Of a stretch of 38,342 nt of DNA, positions 30,373 through 38,325 are shown piece after piece. Position numbers and translations under genes: made by a program. This stretch comes from Onthomonas sp964456525 (GTDB lineage: Bacteria; Bacillota; Clostridia; Oscillospirales; Oscillospiraceae), in the NCBI GenBank assembly GCA_964456525.1, contig CAYWAP010000015.1:1-38342 (forward strand), given 5' to 3'. The notes beneath the pieces are model-generated. The model searched no databases. It was given only the letters and a program-made list of their open reading frames with translations, and had not been told where the DNA came from. How positions within the stretch are numbered: the stretch's first letter is position 1; each line of letters starts with the position of its first letter.

Positions 30373-31382
30373 TCCTCAGATTCCTCCTTTGTTCTCTCAA
30401 TCTCTTCGAAGCCGTCTGTTCCCTCGGTCTCTTCAGCGCCGCCGGCGGCCTCTTCGTCGTCACCTGTCAGCTCCAGGAACACCTGCTCCAGAGTGGCGGT
30501 TTCCAGCGTCATCTCAATCAGGGGGATGTTGGCTTTGGCAAAGGCGAAGAAGATATCGCTGCGGGGATCCTCCTCCGCCGTCAGATTCAGCACCGCGCTG
30601 GTGCCGTTCTCCGCTTCTTCATAGGTAACTCTTTCGATTCCTGCAACATCGGCCAGAACACCGGCGGCCTTCTCCTGTTCACACAGGGCGGTGATCCGCA
30701 GGTTCGCCCCGCTGCGCAGGTGATCTTCCAGACGATCCGCCGTATCGTTGGCCATCAGACGTCCGTGGGAGATGATGATGATCTGATCGCAAATCTCCTG
30801 AACCTCCGACAGAATGTGGCTGGACAGGATAACCGTATGTCTTTCCGCCAAGCGGCGAATCAGATCACGGATTTCGGTGATCTGTTTGGGGTCCAGTCCC
30901 ACAGTGGGTTCGTCCAGAATCAGGATGGGCGGGAAACCCAAAATGGCCTGGGCCAGACCCACTCTCTGCCGGTAACCTTTGGACAGATTTTTAATCAACC
31001 GGCCGGAGACATCTTCCAGATGGGCCATCTCCAGCACCTCGCTGATTTGTGACTCGCGCTCCTTTTTGGGCACACGCTTCAATTCCGCGCAAAATTCCAG
31101 GTATTCGTTGACCGTCATATCCAGATACAGGGGCGGCTGCTCGGGCAGATACCCGATACAGGCCTTGGCCTCTTCCGGCTCCGTCAGGACATTGTGCCCA
31201 TTGACGATGACTTCTCCCTCTGTGGCGGACAGATAACCCGTTATGATGTTCATCGTTGTGGATTTCCCCGCGCCGTTGGGACCCAGGAAGCCGTATATTT
31301 TGCCGTCTTCGATGGTCAGATCCAGGTGGTCCACAGCCAGGTGGTCACCATAGCGCTTGACCAGATTGTGAAGTTCGATCAC
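30369..31382 (-). CDS. ABC transporter ATP-binding protein, GldA type
   Basis: 337 residues from the GTG at 31382, 7 bp after AGGAGG; the ATG just before it is followed by a stop in its own frame. It has Walker A GPNGAGKST (34-42), the Q-loop region YLPEQPPLY, signature LSKGYRQRVGLAQAI (about 133-147), Walker B ILILDEPTVGLD (about 153-164) and the switch histidine in VILSSHILSEVQ. An extra C-terminal domain (about 225-300) as in GldA/CcmA/NatA-type ATPases is followed by an acidic tail (GDDEEAAGGAEETEGTDG..., last 30 residues). It is the first gene of the four-gene cluster and follows a structured leader. Confidence 0.94.
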   Translation of the reverse strand: MIELHNLVKRYGDHLAVDHLDLTIEDGKIYGFLGPNGAGKSTTMNIITGYLSATEGEVIVNGHNVLTEPEEAKACIGYLPEQPPLYLDMTVNEYLEFCAELKRVPKKERESQISEVLEMAHLEDVSGRLIKNLSKGYRQRVGLAQAILGFPPILILDEPTVGLDPKQITEIRDLIRRLAERHTVILSSHILSEVQEICDQIIIISHGRLMANDTADRLEDHLRSGANLRITALCEQEKAAGVLADVAGIERVTYEEAENGTSAVLNLTAEEDPRSDIFFAFAKANIPLIEMTLETATLEQVFLELTGDDEEAAGGAEETEGTDGFEEIERTKEESEE

Positions 31383-31401
31383 ATTGGTTCCTCCTTTAAA
31401 C

Positions 31402-31495
31402 GCTGTCCTCATGCCATTTGGACAGCCTGATGCATTCGCTGCTGCAGCCCAATTGCAGCACCGTTACTATATCCTTCCAAACTTAAATCAGGCTG
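31402..31495 (-). promoter_or_regulatory. Structured leader with alternative pairings before the Gld-type ATPase
   Basis: Perfect 9-bp arms CAGCCTGAT (31423-31431) and ATCAGGCTG (31487-31495) enclose a perfect 7-bp hairpin TGCTGCA/TGCAGCA (31440-31460). A second hairpin GCTGTCC/GGACAGC (31402-31426) lies next to the SD and shares four bases (31423-31426) with the long stem, so the two structures compete. No consensus promoter was found; a TATAGT lies in the loop but lacks a -35. A riboswitch-like or protein-bound leader is possible; this is inference. Confidence 0.45.
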
Positions 31496-31524
31496 AAAAA
31501 GGCGGCCTCGGACGGCCCGCCGCC
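31496..31524 (-). terminator. Terminator-like hairpin upstream of the ABC leader
   Basis: On the minus strand GGCGGC (31524-31519) pairs with GCCGCC (31506-31501), with further pairing inside (GGCC), and is followed by TTTTT. It is a second stop signal after the P-ATPase terminator, or the attenuator of a longer ABC-operon leader. Confidence 0.6.
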
Positions 31525-31548
31525 GGGGTTCGGGGGCAGGCCACATAT

Positions 31549-31581
31549 GAAAATAGGGCGCGCTGCCAGGGGCAACGCGCC
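31549..31581 (-). terminator. Terminator of the P-type ATPase gene
   Basis: On the minus strand GGCGCGTTGCC and GGCAGCGCGCC (31581-31557) pair over 11 bp with one wobble and a 3-nt loop, followed by CTATTTTC, 7 bp after the stop. Confidence 0.75.
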
Positions 31582-31587
31582 TTGCGA

Positions 31588-34218
31588 TCAGTTCATATTC
31601 GCCTTTTCACGAGATATATTTTTCCACATCTTGACCAGCTCACAGACCACTGTGGGAAGGATGGACAGGAGAATCACCGCTACCCACTCCGTCGCGCTCA
31701 GGGCCACCACAGAAAACACCGATCTCAGGGGCGGCGCCAGCACTGCCGCCAGCTGCAGGGCAACACACAGCACAAAGGCCCGGTTCATGGCCGGATTGGA
31801 GAGCAGGCCGATCTTAAAGATCGACTGGGTGTCGCTGCGCACATCAAAGGCGTGGAACAGCTGACACATCACCAGAGTAATAAACGCCATGGTGTTGGCC
31901 GACTGATCGGCCGTGCCGGGGTCGGAGAGCACATATTCTCCCAGGAAATAGGCGCACAGCGTGACCAGTCCCATCAGCACGCCCTGCCACAGCAGCTTGA
32001 ACGCAAAGTCCCCGGCGATGAGCTTTTCATTGGCCTTTCGCGGCGGCCTGTCCATGGTGGTTTCCTCCACGCGCTCCACCCCCAGCGCCAGCGCCGGGAA
32101 GCTGTCCGTCACCAGATTCAGCCACAGGAGCTGTACGGGAATCAGGGGCATCTGGTGAAAATTCAGCACAGTTGCCACAAATATGGTGATAATCTCGCCG
32201 ATGTTGCAGGAGAGCAGGTAGTGGATGCTCTTCCGGATATCATCATAAATCCCTCTCCCCTGTTTCACCGCCTCCACAATGGTGGCGAAATTGTCGTCCG
32301 TCAGGATCATATCCGCCGCGCCTTTGGCCACATCGGTGCCGGATTTTCCCATGGCGCAGCCAATATCCGCCGCCTTCAGCGCCGGGGCGTCGTTCACCCC
32401 GTCTCCCGTCATGGCCACGACGCTTCCATCCGCCTGCAGGGCCTTCACCAGCTTGAGCTTGTGCTCCGGGGAGACCCGGGCATAGACATTGCAGTTCTTG
32501 ACCGTCTCCTCCAGCATGCCCTCCGGCAGGAAGTCCAGATCGCTTCCGGTCAGCGCCGTGCCCCCCTCTTCCAGAATTCCCAGATCCCGGGCGATGGCCG
32601 CGGCGGTGACCTTGTGGTCGCCGGTAATCATAATGGTTCGGATGCCGGCCCGCTTGCAGTCGGCGACGGCCTGTTTGGCCTCTTCCCGGGGCGGGTCAAT
32701 CATGCCCACCAGGGCCACAAACGTCAAATGGTTTTCCACGGACGCGCTGTCCAGCGTCTCCGGCATCTTTTCCGCATCCCGGTAGGCCAGCGCCAGCACC
32801 CGCAGCGCCTTGGCCGCCATCCGTTCATTTTCCTGCAAAATCCGTTTTTTCCATCCCTCGTCCAGGGGAACCACCCGGTCGGACAGAACCGACGTGCAGC
32901 GGCTGAGCAGCACATCCGGCGCCCCCTTGACCAGGATCTGCACCCCGCCCTGTTTCCCGGAGTGGATGGTAGACATACACTTTCGATCGGAGTCGAAGGG
33001 CAGCTCTCCCAGCAGGGGGTACTGCTTCTCCAGCTCCCGTTTGTCCATGTTCTCGGCCTTGGCCGCCGCCACCAGCGCCGTCTCCGTTGGGTCCCCTGAC
33101 AGGGTCCCATCCGGCTGCACGACCACATCGTTACACAGACACCCGACTGTCAACCCAAAGGGGCGCGCCTTGGGGGAGGCCGTCCACATGGTTTCCACCG
33201 TCATCTGGTTGCGCGTCAGGGTTCCCGTCTTGTCCGAACAGATCACCGACGCGCAGCCCAGCGTCTCCACCGCGCTCAGCCGCCGCACGATGGCATTTTT
33301 CTTTGCCATTTGGCTGACGCCCATGGCCAGGACAATGGTCACAATGGCCGGCAGCCCCTCCGGAATGGCGGCCACGGCCAGAGACACCGCCTCCATCAGC
33401 ATGGACAGCAGGTCTTTTCCCTGCAAAAGGCCCACGCCAAACATGATGGCACAGACCCCCAGACAGATGGCGGACAGGCTTTTGGAGATTTCCGCCATCT
33501 TCCGCTGCAAGGGGGTTTCCCCCTCCTCCTGCCGGAGGAGCATGGAGGCGATATGTCCCACCTCAGTCTCCATTCCCGTTCCGGTCACCACTGCCAGCGC
33601 CCTGCCGCCGCTGATGACCGTAGAGGCGAGGACCATATTGCTCCGGTCTCCCAGAGGGGTATCCCCCTTTAAGACGCCGGGGAACTTGTCCACGGGCACG
33701 GACTCTCCCGTCAGGGAGGATTCATCCGCTTTTACCCCGGCAGCCGACAGAATCCGGGCGTCCGCCGGAACATAGTCTCCGGCCTCCAGCCGAATCAGAT
33801 CCCCGGGCACCAGCAGCGCCGTCTCCACCCGGCTGAGCACACCGTCCCGGATTACAGAGGCCTGGGGCGCCGCCATCTGCTGCAAGGCGGCAAGGGATTT
33901 TTCCGCCCCGGTTTCCTGCACGATGGAAATCACCGCGTTGATCACGACAATGAGCAAAATAATGGCCGCGTCCAAAAAGTCCGTTCCCCCGCTTGAGATG
34001 ACGGATAAGACCGCGGCGGCCAGCAGAACCAGAATCATCGGGTCTTTCAGCTGCTCCAGGAGCCGAATCCCGATGCTCTTTCCCGGCGGCTCTTCCAGCG
34101 TGTTGGGGCCGTACTCTTTCAGCCGCCTGGCTGCCTCTCCCGGAGAGAGCCCCTTTTCCCGGTTTGTCCCCAAGTCGTTCAGCAGCTTTTCTTCCGGCGC
34201 CGCATGTGGATTGTTCAA
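31588..34218 (-). CDS. Cation-transporting P-type ATPase, Ca2+ (SERCA/PMCA-like) type
   Basis: 876 residues from a TTG at 34218, 8 bp after AAGGAGG; an ATG seven codons earlier (34239) has no SD and is the alternative. It pumps cations, probably Ca2+, using ATP. Features in order: N-terminal cation-ATPase domain (LSPGEAARRLKEYGPN), helices M1/M2 (60-100), actuator motif LTGES (169-173), M4 motif AIPEGLP (284-290), phosphorylated Asp329 in SDKTGT, nucleotide domain with KGAPDVLL, TGD and MTGDGVNDAPALK hinge, M6 motif NLVTDSFPALALG and four C-terminal helices. The PEGLP and NLVTD motifs match Ca2+ pumps. It is a single-gene unit with its own promoter and terminator. Confidence 0.93.
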   Translation of the reverse strand: MNNPHAAPEEKLLNDLGTNREKGLSPGEAARRLKEYGPNTLEEPPGKSIGIRLLEQLKDPMILVLLAAAVLSVISSGGTDFLDAAIILLIVVINAVISIVQETGAEKSLAALQQMAAPQASVIRDGVLSRVETALLVPGDLIRLEAGDYVPADARILSAAGVKADESSLTGESVPVDKFPGVLKGDTPLGDRSNMVLASTVISGGRALAVVTGTGMETEVGHIASMLLRQEEGETPLQRKMAEISKSLSAICLGVCAIMFGVGLLQGKDLLSMLMEAVSLAVAAIPEGLPAIVTIVLAMGVSQMAKKNAIVRRLSAVETLGCASVICSDKTGTLTRNQMTVETMWTASPKARPFGLTVGCLCNDVVVQPDGTLSGDPTETALVAAAKAENMDKRELEKQYPLLGELPFDSDRKCMSTIHSGKQGGVQILVKGAPDVLLSRCTSVLSDRVVPLDEGWKKRILQENERMAAKALRVLALAYRDAEKMPETLDSASVENHLTFVALVGMIDPPREEAKQAVADCKRAGIRTIMITGDHKVTAAAIARDLGILEEGGTALTGSDLDFLPEGMLEETVKNCNVYARVSPEHKLKLVKALQADGSVVAMTGDGVNDAPALKAADIGCAMGKSGTDVAKGAADMILTDDNFATIVEAVKQGRGIYDDIRKSIHYLLSCNIGEIITIFVATVLNFHQMPLIPVQLLWLNLVTDSFPALALGVERVEETTMDRPPRKANEKLIAGDFAFKLLWQGVLMGLVTLCAYFLGEYVLSDPGTADQSANTMAFITLVMCQLFHAFDVRSDTQSIFKIGLLSNPAMNRAFVLCVALQLAAVLAPPLRSVFSVVALSATEWVAVILLSILPTVVCELVKMWKNISREKANMN

Positions 34219-34339
34219 AACCTTCGCCTCCTTAATCATAACGAGCCAAACTGCAAAAGGATGAAAGAGAGCCACCTTTGCCACAGGTTTACGGAAATTT
34301 TGCACTCCCGACCGGGCAACGGTGACGCCTTTGCAGATC

Positions 34340-34368
34340 ATTATAGAAGAATTTCCTCTGGTTTTCAA
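34340..34368 (-). promoter_or_regulatory. Promoter of the P-type ATPase gene
   Basis: Minus-strand -35 TTGAAA (34363-34368), 17-bp spacer, consensus -10 TATAAT (34340-34345). The leader is about 115 nt. Confidence 0.85.
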
Positions 34369-34670
34369 CCTGTTGATTCATATTTTTCCATCCCCCGGTT
34401 TCGGAAACTCTGCCTGGCTCTCGGGGATTCGCGCCTCCCCCGTGTACACCGTCCCTTTTTCTGCCCCGCATCCCCTCGTGGCTCATCCCCCTTTCCTGAT
34501 GTGGAACCTGCCTTCCTCCACAGTTTCTTCCACACCGGGCGCAGGAACAAGGGAATCCTGGTAGTCGCGATAGATTTTTCTCCACAGATCTGGAAAACCC
34601 TTTGGAAATCTCCACCTCCCCGGAGTCTCCCTCTGTGTTGTCCGCCAGCGCACATGGCCGGAGCAGTAAA
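34369..34670. other. Intergenic region between divergent promoters, no gene seen
   Basis: About 300 bp between the P-ATPase and response-regulator promoters. Open frames here lack SD sites and family features. The composition is pyrimidine-rich on the plus strand (many CCTCC/TTCC tracts). I see no RNA element I can name. Confidence 0.6.
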
Positions 34671-34699
34671 TTGACAAATGCTGGGAAACCTTTTATCAT
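34671..34699 (+). promoter_or_regulatory. Promoter of the two-component operon
   Basis: -35 TTGACA (34671-34676), 17-bp spacer, -10 TATCAT (34694-34699), with the SD AAAGGAGG downstream. Confidence 0.82.
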
Positions 34700-34732
34700 A
34701 ATGACAATCCCTTTTGAAAGGAGGACCCATAT

Positions 34733-35413
34733 ATGCGCGTCCTGATCGTAGAAGATGAAGTGCGCCTTGCCCAAACGCTGTCCGATTTGATGGACGCCCA
34801 CCACTACACCTCCGACGTGTGCTATGATGGCGAAAGCGGTTTAGACAATGCCCTCACGGGGATCTATGACGTCATCATTCTGGACCTGATGCTGCCCAAG
34901 CTCAGCGGATTTGACGTGGCGCGCCGCCTGCGCGCGGAAAATGTCCAGACGCCCATCCTGATGCTCACCGCCCGAACCGATCTGGACGACCGCGTGACCG
35001 GGCTGGATGCCGGCGCGGACTACTACCTGACCAAGCCCTTTCATTCCCAGGAACTGCTGGCCTGTATCCGCGCCATCACCCGCCGCCAGAACGACGTCGG
35101 GGAAAACAACACCCTCTCCTATGGGGACCTGACGCTGGAGCTGACCAACTGCCTGCTCTCCTGCAACGGACGCTCCGTTCGGCTGAGCCGGAAGGAGTTT
35201 GAAATCCTCTCCAAACTCATGAGCAACGGCGACCATGTGGTCACAAAAGAGGCCCTGCTTCTGACCGTTTGGGGCTATGAGTCCAATGCAGAGGACAACA
35301 ATGTGGAGGTCTATATCTCCTTCCTTCGCAAAAAGCTCAAGCATTTGAAAAGCACCGTCTCCATCAAAACGCTGCGCATGGTGGGCTATCATCTGGAAGT
35401 GAACCCCGCATGA
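34733..35413 (+). CDS. OmpR/PhoB-family response regulator
   Basis: 226 residues. The receiver domain (1-120) has the acidic pocket VEDE (7-9), phospho-acceptor Asp51 in ILDLMLPK, Thr in LMLTAR and Lys in YLTKPF. The C-terminal winged helix (about 130-223) has LSRKEFEILSKLMSNGDHVVTKE and the recognition region NNVEVYISFLRKKLK, ending in TLRMVGYHLE. It should bind direct repeats and act with the kinase encoded 4 bp overlapping downstream. The ATG is preceded by AAAGGAGG. Adjacent targets are not obvious; the divergent P-ATPase is a candidate by position only. Confidence 0.95.
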   Translation: MRVLIVEDEVRLAQTLSDLMDAHHYTSDVCYDGESGLDNALTGIYDVIILDLMLPKLSGFDVARRLRAENVQTPILMLTARTDLDDRVTGLDAGADYYLTKPFHSQELLACIRAITRRQNDVGENNTLSYGDLTLELTNCLLSCNGRSVRLSRKEFEILSKLMSNGDHVVTKEALLLTVWGYESNAEDNNVEVYISFLRKKLKHLKSTVSIKTLRMVGYHLEVNPA

Positions 35414-36723
35414 GCATGATTCAGAAACTGCGTTGGAAATTCGTCGCCGTCAATATGCTGATTCTCTCCGTCCTGCTGGTCTGCATCTGCGTGGCCATCA
35501 TTGTCTCCACCCAGGACGGACTGCGGCAGGACAGTCTCGCGCTGCTGAACCGGGTGATCTCCCAGGAAAATCTCCCCTCCTGGTCCAACGACAGCAATCC
35601 CTCCGGCGCGTATGAAGAGGGCGACGACTTTTTGTCTATTTTTGGCGGTCTCACCGAGGAGCAGGACGTCTCACTCCCCTATTTCACCGTGTTTGTCTCC
35701 CCCACCGGGTTGGCCACCATTTTGGACAGCCAGTTTTATGACCTCGACGATGAGGACACCCTGACTGCCGTGGTTGAGGCCTGCCTGACGCAGCCTGCGG
35801 ACTCCGGGATTTTGGAGGATTACGGGCTGCGCTATCTCCGAACCACCAGCTTGACGGGCTGGCGCATGGCCTTTTCCGACATCTCCCAGGAGCGCAGCAC
35901 CCTGCGGCAGATGATATTCCACCTGCTCGCCATCGCCATTTTGTTCCTGGTCATCTTCTTCTTTATCAATCTTGCCTTTGCCCATTGGGCCACCGCCCCC
36001 GTGGAGCGCACCCTGAAACAGCAGCGGCAATTCATTGCCGACGCCAGCCACGAGCTGAAAACCCCTCTGACCGTCGTGCTCTCCAATGTGGAGATGCTCC
36101 AGAGCTATAGCCAGAAGCTCTCTGAAAAAGATCAGCGCTGGCTGGAAAACATCCGGTGCAGCTCCCGTCAGATGCAGGCGCTGGTGGAGGATATGTTGAT
36201 TCTGGCCCGTTCCGACAGCCTGACCAAAGGAAACCCCGTTCAGGAGCCGGTCAATCTCAGCGACCTGGTGATGGACGCCGTCCTCCTGTTCGAGCCGACG
36301 GTTTTTGAGGCCGGCAAAACGTTGGAGGACGACATTGATGAGGGCCTCTACGTCTCCGGAGATGCCGGCAAGTTAAGACGGCTGGTGGTCATCCTGCTGG
36401 ACAACGCCCAGAAATACGCCCGGGAAAACGGCGTCATCCGGATCCGGCTAAAGCCGGAGGGCGTCAAACGGATTTGCCTCTCCGTTTTCAACGAGGGAGA
36501 GCCCCTGTCTCAGGAGCAGCTCAGCCACATCTTTGAGCGGTTTTACCGGGGGGACAAGGCCCGCACCACCGAGGGGTTCGGCCTGGGGCTTTCCATCGCG
36601 GAGCGCACCGTTACCGAGCACCACGGCTCCATCCGGGCGGAGAGCGACGACCGGGGAAACACCTTCCTGGTCTCCCTTCCCAAGGGGAAAGAGGCCAAAC
36701 CCTCCCCGGAAAAGGGCGGATAA
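35410..36723 (+). CDS. Sensor histidine kinase
   Basis: 437 residues; the ATG overlaps the regulator stop in ATGA. Two membrane helices (about 13-33 and 169-190) enclose an extracellular sensor region of about 135 residues that is acidic and of no recognised family. There is no clear HAMP domain; a short linker leads to the HisKA domain with His214 in FIADASHELKTPLTVVL. The ATPase domain has the N box (VVILLDNAQKYA), G1-like FNEGEPLS, the F box FERFYRGDKAR and G2 GFGLGLSIAE. The signal is unknown. It forms a complete two-component pair with the preceding gene. Confidence 0.94.
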   Translation: MSMIQKLRWKFVAVNMLILSVLLVCICVAIIVSTQDGLRQDSLALLNRVISQENLPSWSNDSNPSGAYEEGDDFLSIFGGLTEEQDVSLPYFTVFVSPTGLATILDSQFYDLDDEDTLTAVVEACLTQPADSGILEDYGLRYLRTTSLTGWRMAFSDISQERSTLRQMIFHLLAIAILFLVIFFFINLAFAHWATAPVERTLKQQRQFIADASHELKTPLTVVLSNVEMLQSYSQKLSEKDQRWLENIRCSSRQMQALVEDMLILARSDSLTKGNPVQEPVNLSDLVMDAVLLFEPTVFEAGKTLEDDIDEGLYVSGDAGKLRRLVVILLDNAQKYARENGVIRIRLKPEGVKRICLSVFNEGEPLSQEQLSHIFERFYRGDKARTTEGFGLGLSIAERTVTEHHGSIRAESDDRGNTFLVSLPKGKEAKPSPEKGG

Positions 36724-36748
36724 TCCCCGTTTTGTCCCTTGAAATCCG

Positions 36749-36777
36749 TTGTCTTTCCCACCGTCATGTGATATACT
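36749..36777 (+). promoter_or_regulatory. Promoter of the SecB-like gene
   Basis: -35 TTGTCT (36749-36754), 17-bp spacer, -10 TATACT (36772-36777), about 39 bp before the start codon. Confidence 0.75.
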
Positions 36778-36815
36778 GTACCCATTCCTAGCCCAATTTT
36801 TTAGGAGGTTTTTCC

Positions 36816-37250
36816 ATGGCTATTGCACATCTCGTCTCTCAGAAGGTTCAGGAAGTCCACTTCCTCAACAAACTGGAGCATTCCGGACAGATTAATCTGC
36901 AGAGCAGTTTCAATTTTAATGTCACCTTTCCAAAGGACGGCAAGCGCTGCATCGCCCACATCTACCAGAGCATCAAAGACCCGGATGGCGGCGAGAAGCT
37001 GTTTGTCTCGGTGGATATGATCGGCGCCTTCTCCTGCCAGGGCGTGGACACAGACGAGGACAAAAAACAGATTCACGCACAGTGCTATGACCAGCTGTTC
37101 CCCTACGTTCAGTCCACCACCAACTCCCTGATGGCGGCTTCCGGCATCCCCGGTTTTCAGCTGCGCAAGGCGACGATCAACACCGACAACGTCCAAGTCG
37201 GCCAGAAATCCGACCGCCAGCCCCCCAACCAAACACTGCCCATCGTGTAA
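36816..37250 (+). CDS. SecB-like chaperone-fold protein
   Basis: 144 residues, SD AGGAGG 7 bp before the ATG. Beta-strand-rich first part (VHFLNKLEHSGQINLQSSFNFNVTF, then KRCIAHIYQSI and KLFVSVDMIGAFSC) is followed by a helix DEDKKQIHAQCYDQLFPYVQ and a second part STTNSLMAASGIPGFQL. This order, with FPYV and a SGIPGFxL segment, resembles the SecB fold (about 150 residues) that holds proteins unfolded for export. SecB is typical of Proteobacteria; scattered SecB-like proteins occur in Firmicutes, some with toxin-antitoxin pairs. No toxin or antitoxin gene lies beside it. The fold call is by pattern and moderate in certainty. It is a single gene with its own promoter and terminator. Confidence 0.65.
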   Translation: MAIAHLVSQKVQEVHFLNKLEHSGQINLQSSFNFNVTFPKDGKRCIAHIYQSIKDPDGGEKLFVSVDMIGAFSCQGVDTDEDKKQIHAQCYDQLFPYVQSTTNSLMAASGIPGFQLRKATINTDNVQVGQKSDRQPPNQTLPIV

Positions 37251-37267
37251 TTGGGTTTGAAACGCCA

Positions 37268-37302
37268 AAATTCCCCAGTGCCTGACAGGCACTGGGGAAT
37301 TT
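37268..37302. terminator. Bidirectional terminator between the SecB-like and DUF975 genes
   Basis: AAATTCCCCAGTGCCTG and its exact reverse complement are separated by a single A (37285), giving a very strong hairpin. Short T-tracts follow on both strands. Confidence 0.88.
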
Positions 37303-37320
37303 CCCTTTCCAGAGGTTGCC

Positions 37321-38166
37321 TTATGACGCCGTTTCATCCGGCTGCAAGGTGCGGAAACTCTCATAATAAAGCACAAAGGTCGACTGCTGGTAGGGCAGGA
37401 TATAGCCGTCCATAATGGTCACCGACACCAGATACAGCAGCTCCGCCCCAATGGCGCCAAACATGGCCCCGAAGCTCTCAAAGAAGCTGGTCACCACAAT
37501 GGCCGCCAGCATCCATCCCCAGAAGGACAGATCGCAAATCATCAGCTCCAGCTTGTGTCCCCGGGTCATCCTGGCCGAGCGATGCATGGCCTGGAAGATG
37601 GATTCCTCCGGATGGTCGATCAGGCAGTAGCTCGCCATGTAGTACCGGTAGGTGAAGTAGAAGCCCGGGAAAAAGAGGATGATAAATCCCAGAAGAATAA
37701 TCGCTGTCACCAGAAGCTCCATGAGGATGATCTTTCCCGCCAGATAAAACATGGAAAACAGTTCCCGCCCCGAGGCTTTCCCGCCCCGCACCTGCGTCAT
37801 GACACATCGGAAGTATCCATAGCTCATGATCACCGAGTAGAGGAACAGCATGACATAGAGGAACAACAAAAAAATCGTCGTTTGACTGGAGAAGATCTCC
37901 CTCCCCTTGGCGATCGCGCTGAGGTACGCGGGCTGGAGGTCCACCGACGTGGCTCCACTGACCAGCGCCTTCTCATACAGGTTGTAAACGCTCGCGCTAA
38001 ATGCGGATGTGATCTCGCTGATCGGATTGGCCTGTATGAACTCCACAACCGCCTCAAGCCAATCGGTCACCACCAGATACAGCAACGTCACCACAATCAG
38101 CGCCGACCGCTCCTTCATGCACAGCTCTCTGGCCCGCCGTTTGATTTTTCTTCTTGTCTCATTCAT
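37321..38166 (-). CDS. DUF975 family membrane protein
   Basis: 281 residues from the ATG at 38166 (AGGAGA upstream); longer versions of the frame cross the promoter. Five to six membrane helices are visible (for example 23-40, 99-118, 143-165, 215-235). The family signature is intact: FPGFYFTYRYYMASYCLIDHP, then IFQAMHRSARMTRGHKLELMICDLSFWGW. DUF975 proteins are common in Firmicutes, have no established function and are not enzymes by any visible motif. It is a single-gene unit with its own promoter, convergent with the SecB-like gene. Confidence 0.9.
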   Translation of the reverse strand: MNETRRKIKRRARELCMKERSALIVVTLLYLVVTDWLEAVVEFIQANPISEITSAFSASVYNLYEKALVSGATSVDLQPAYLSAIAKGREIFSSQTTIFLLFLYVMLFLYSVIMSYGYFRCVMTQVRGGKASGRELFSMFYLAGKIILMELLVTAIILLGFIILFFPGFYFTYRYYMASYCLIDHPEESIFQAMHRSARMTRGHKLELMICDLSFWGWMLAAIVVTSFFESFGAMFGAIGAELLYLVSVTIMDGYILPYQQSTFVLYYESFRTLQPDETAS

Positions 38167-38224
38167 AGCAATTCTCCTAAACGTTGAACATGGTTCACAG
38201 TTTCTCACCAAAGTAGTGATGTTA

Positions 38225-38253
38225 AGTATAGCACGGATTCCCCGTTCCGGCAA
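38225..38253 (-). promoter_or_regulatory. Promoter of the DUF975 gene
   Basis: Minus-strand -35 TTGCCG (38248-38253), 17-bp spacer, -10 TATACT (38225-38230). Confidence 0.72.
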
Positions 38254-38296
38254 ATAGAATCCGTCAAAAATACAAATGCCCTGCAAATCCTCCCAA

Positions 38297-38325
38297 TTGC
38301 GCTCCGTTCTTTTCCGTGCTACAAT
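38297..38325 (+). promoter_or_regulatory. Promoter reading out of the right edge
   Basis: -35 TTGCGC (38297-38302), 17-bp spacer, -10 TACAAT (38320-38325). The gene it serves lies beyond the window. Confidence 0.55.

Noticed and set aside
28657..30624. A 655-codon open frame on the plus strand opposite the Gldg and permease genes
   Set aside because: Antisense shadow of well-supported genes; low-complexity Gln/His/Gly-rich translation.
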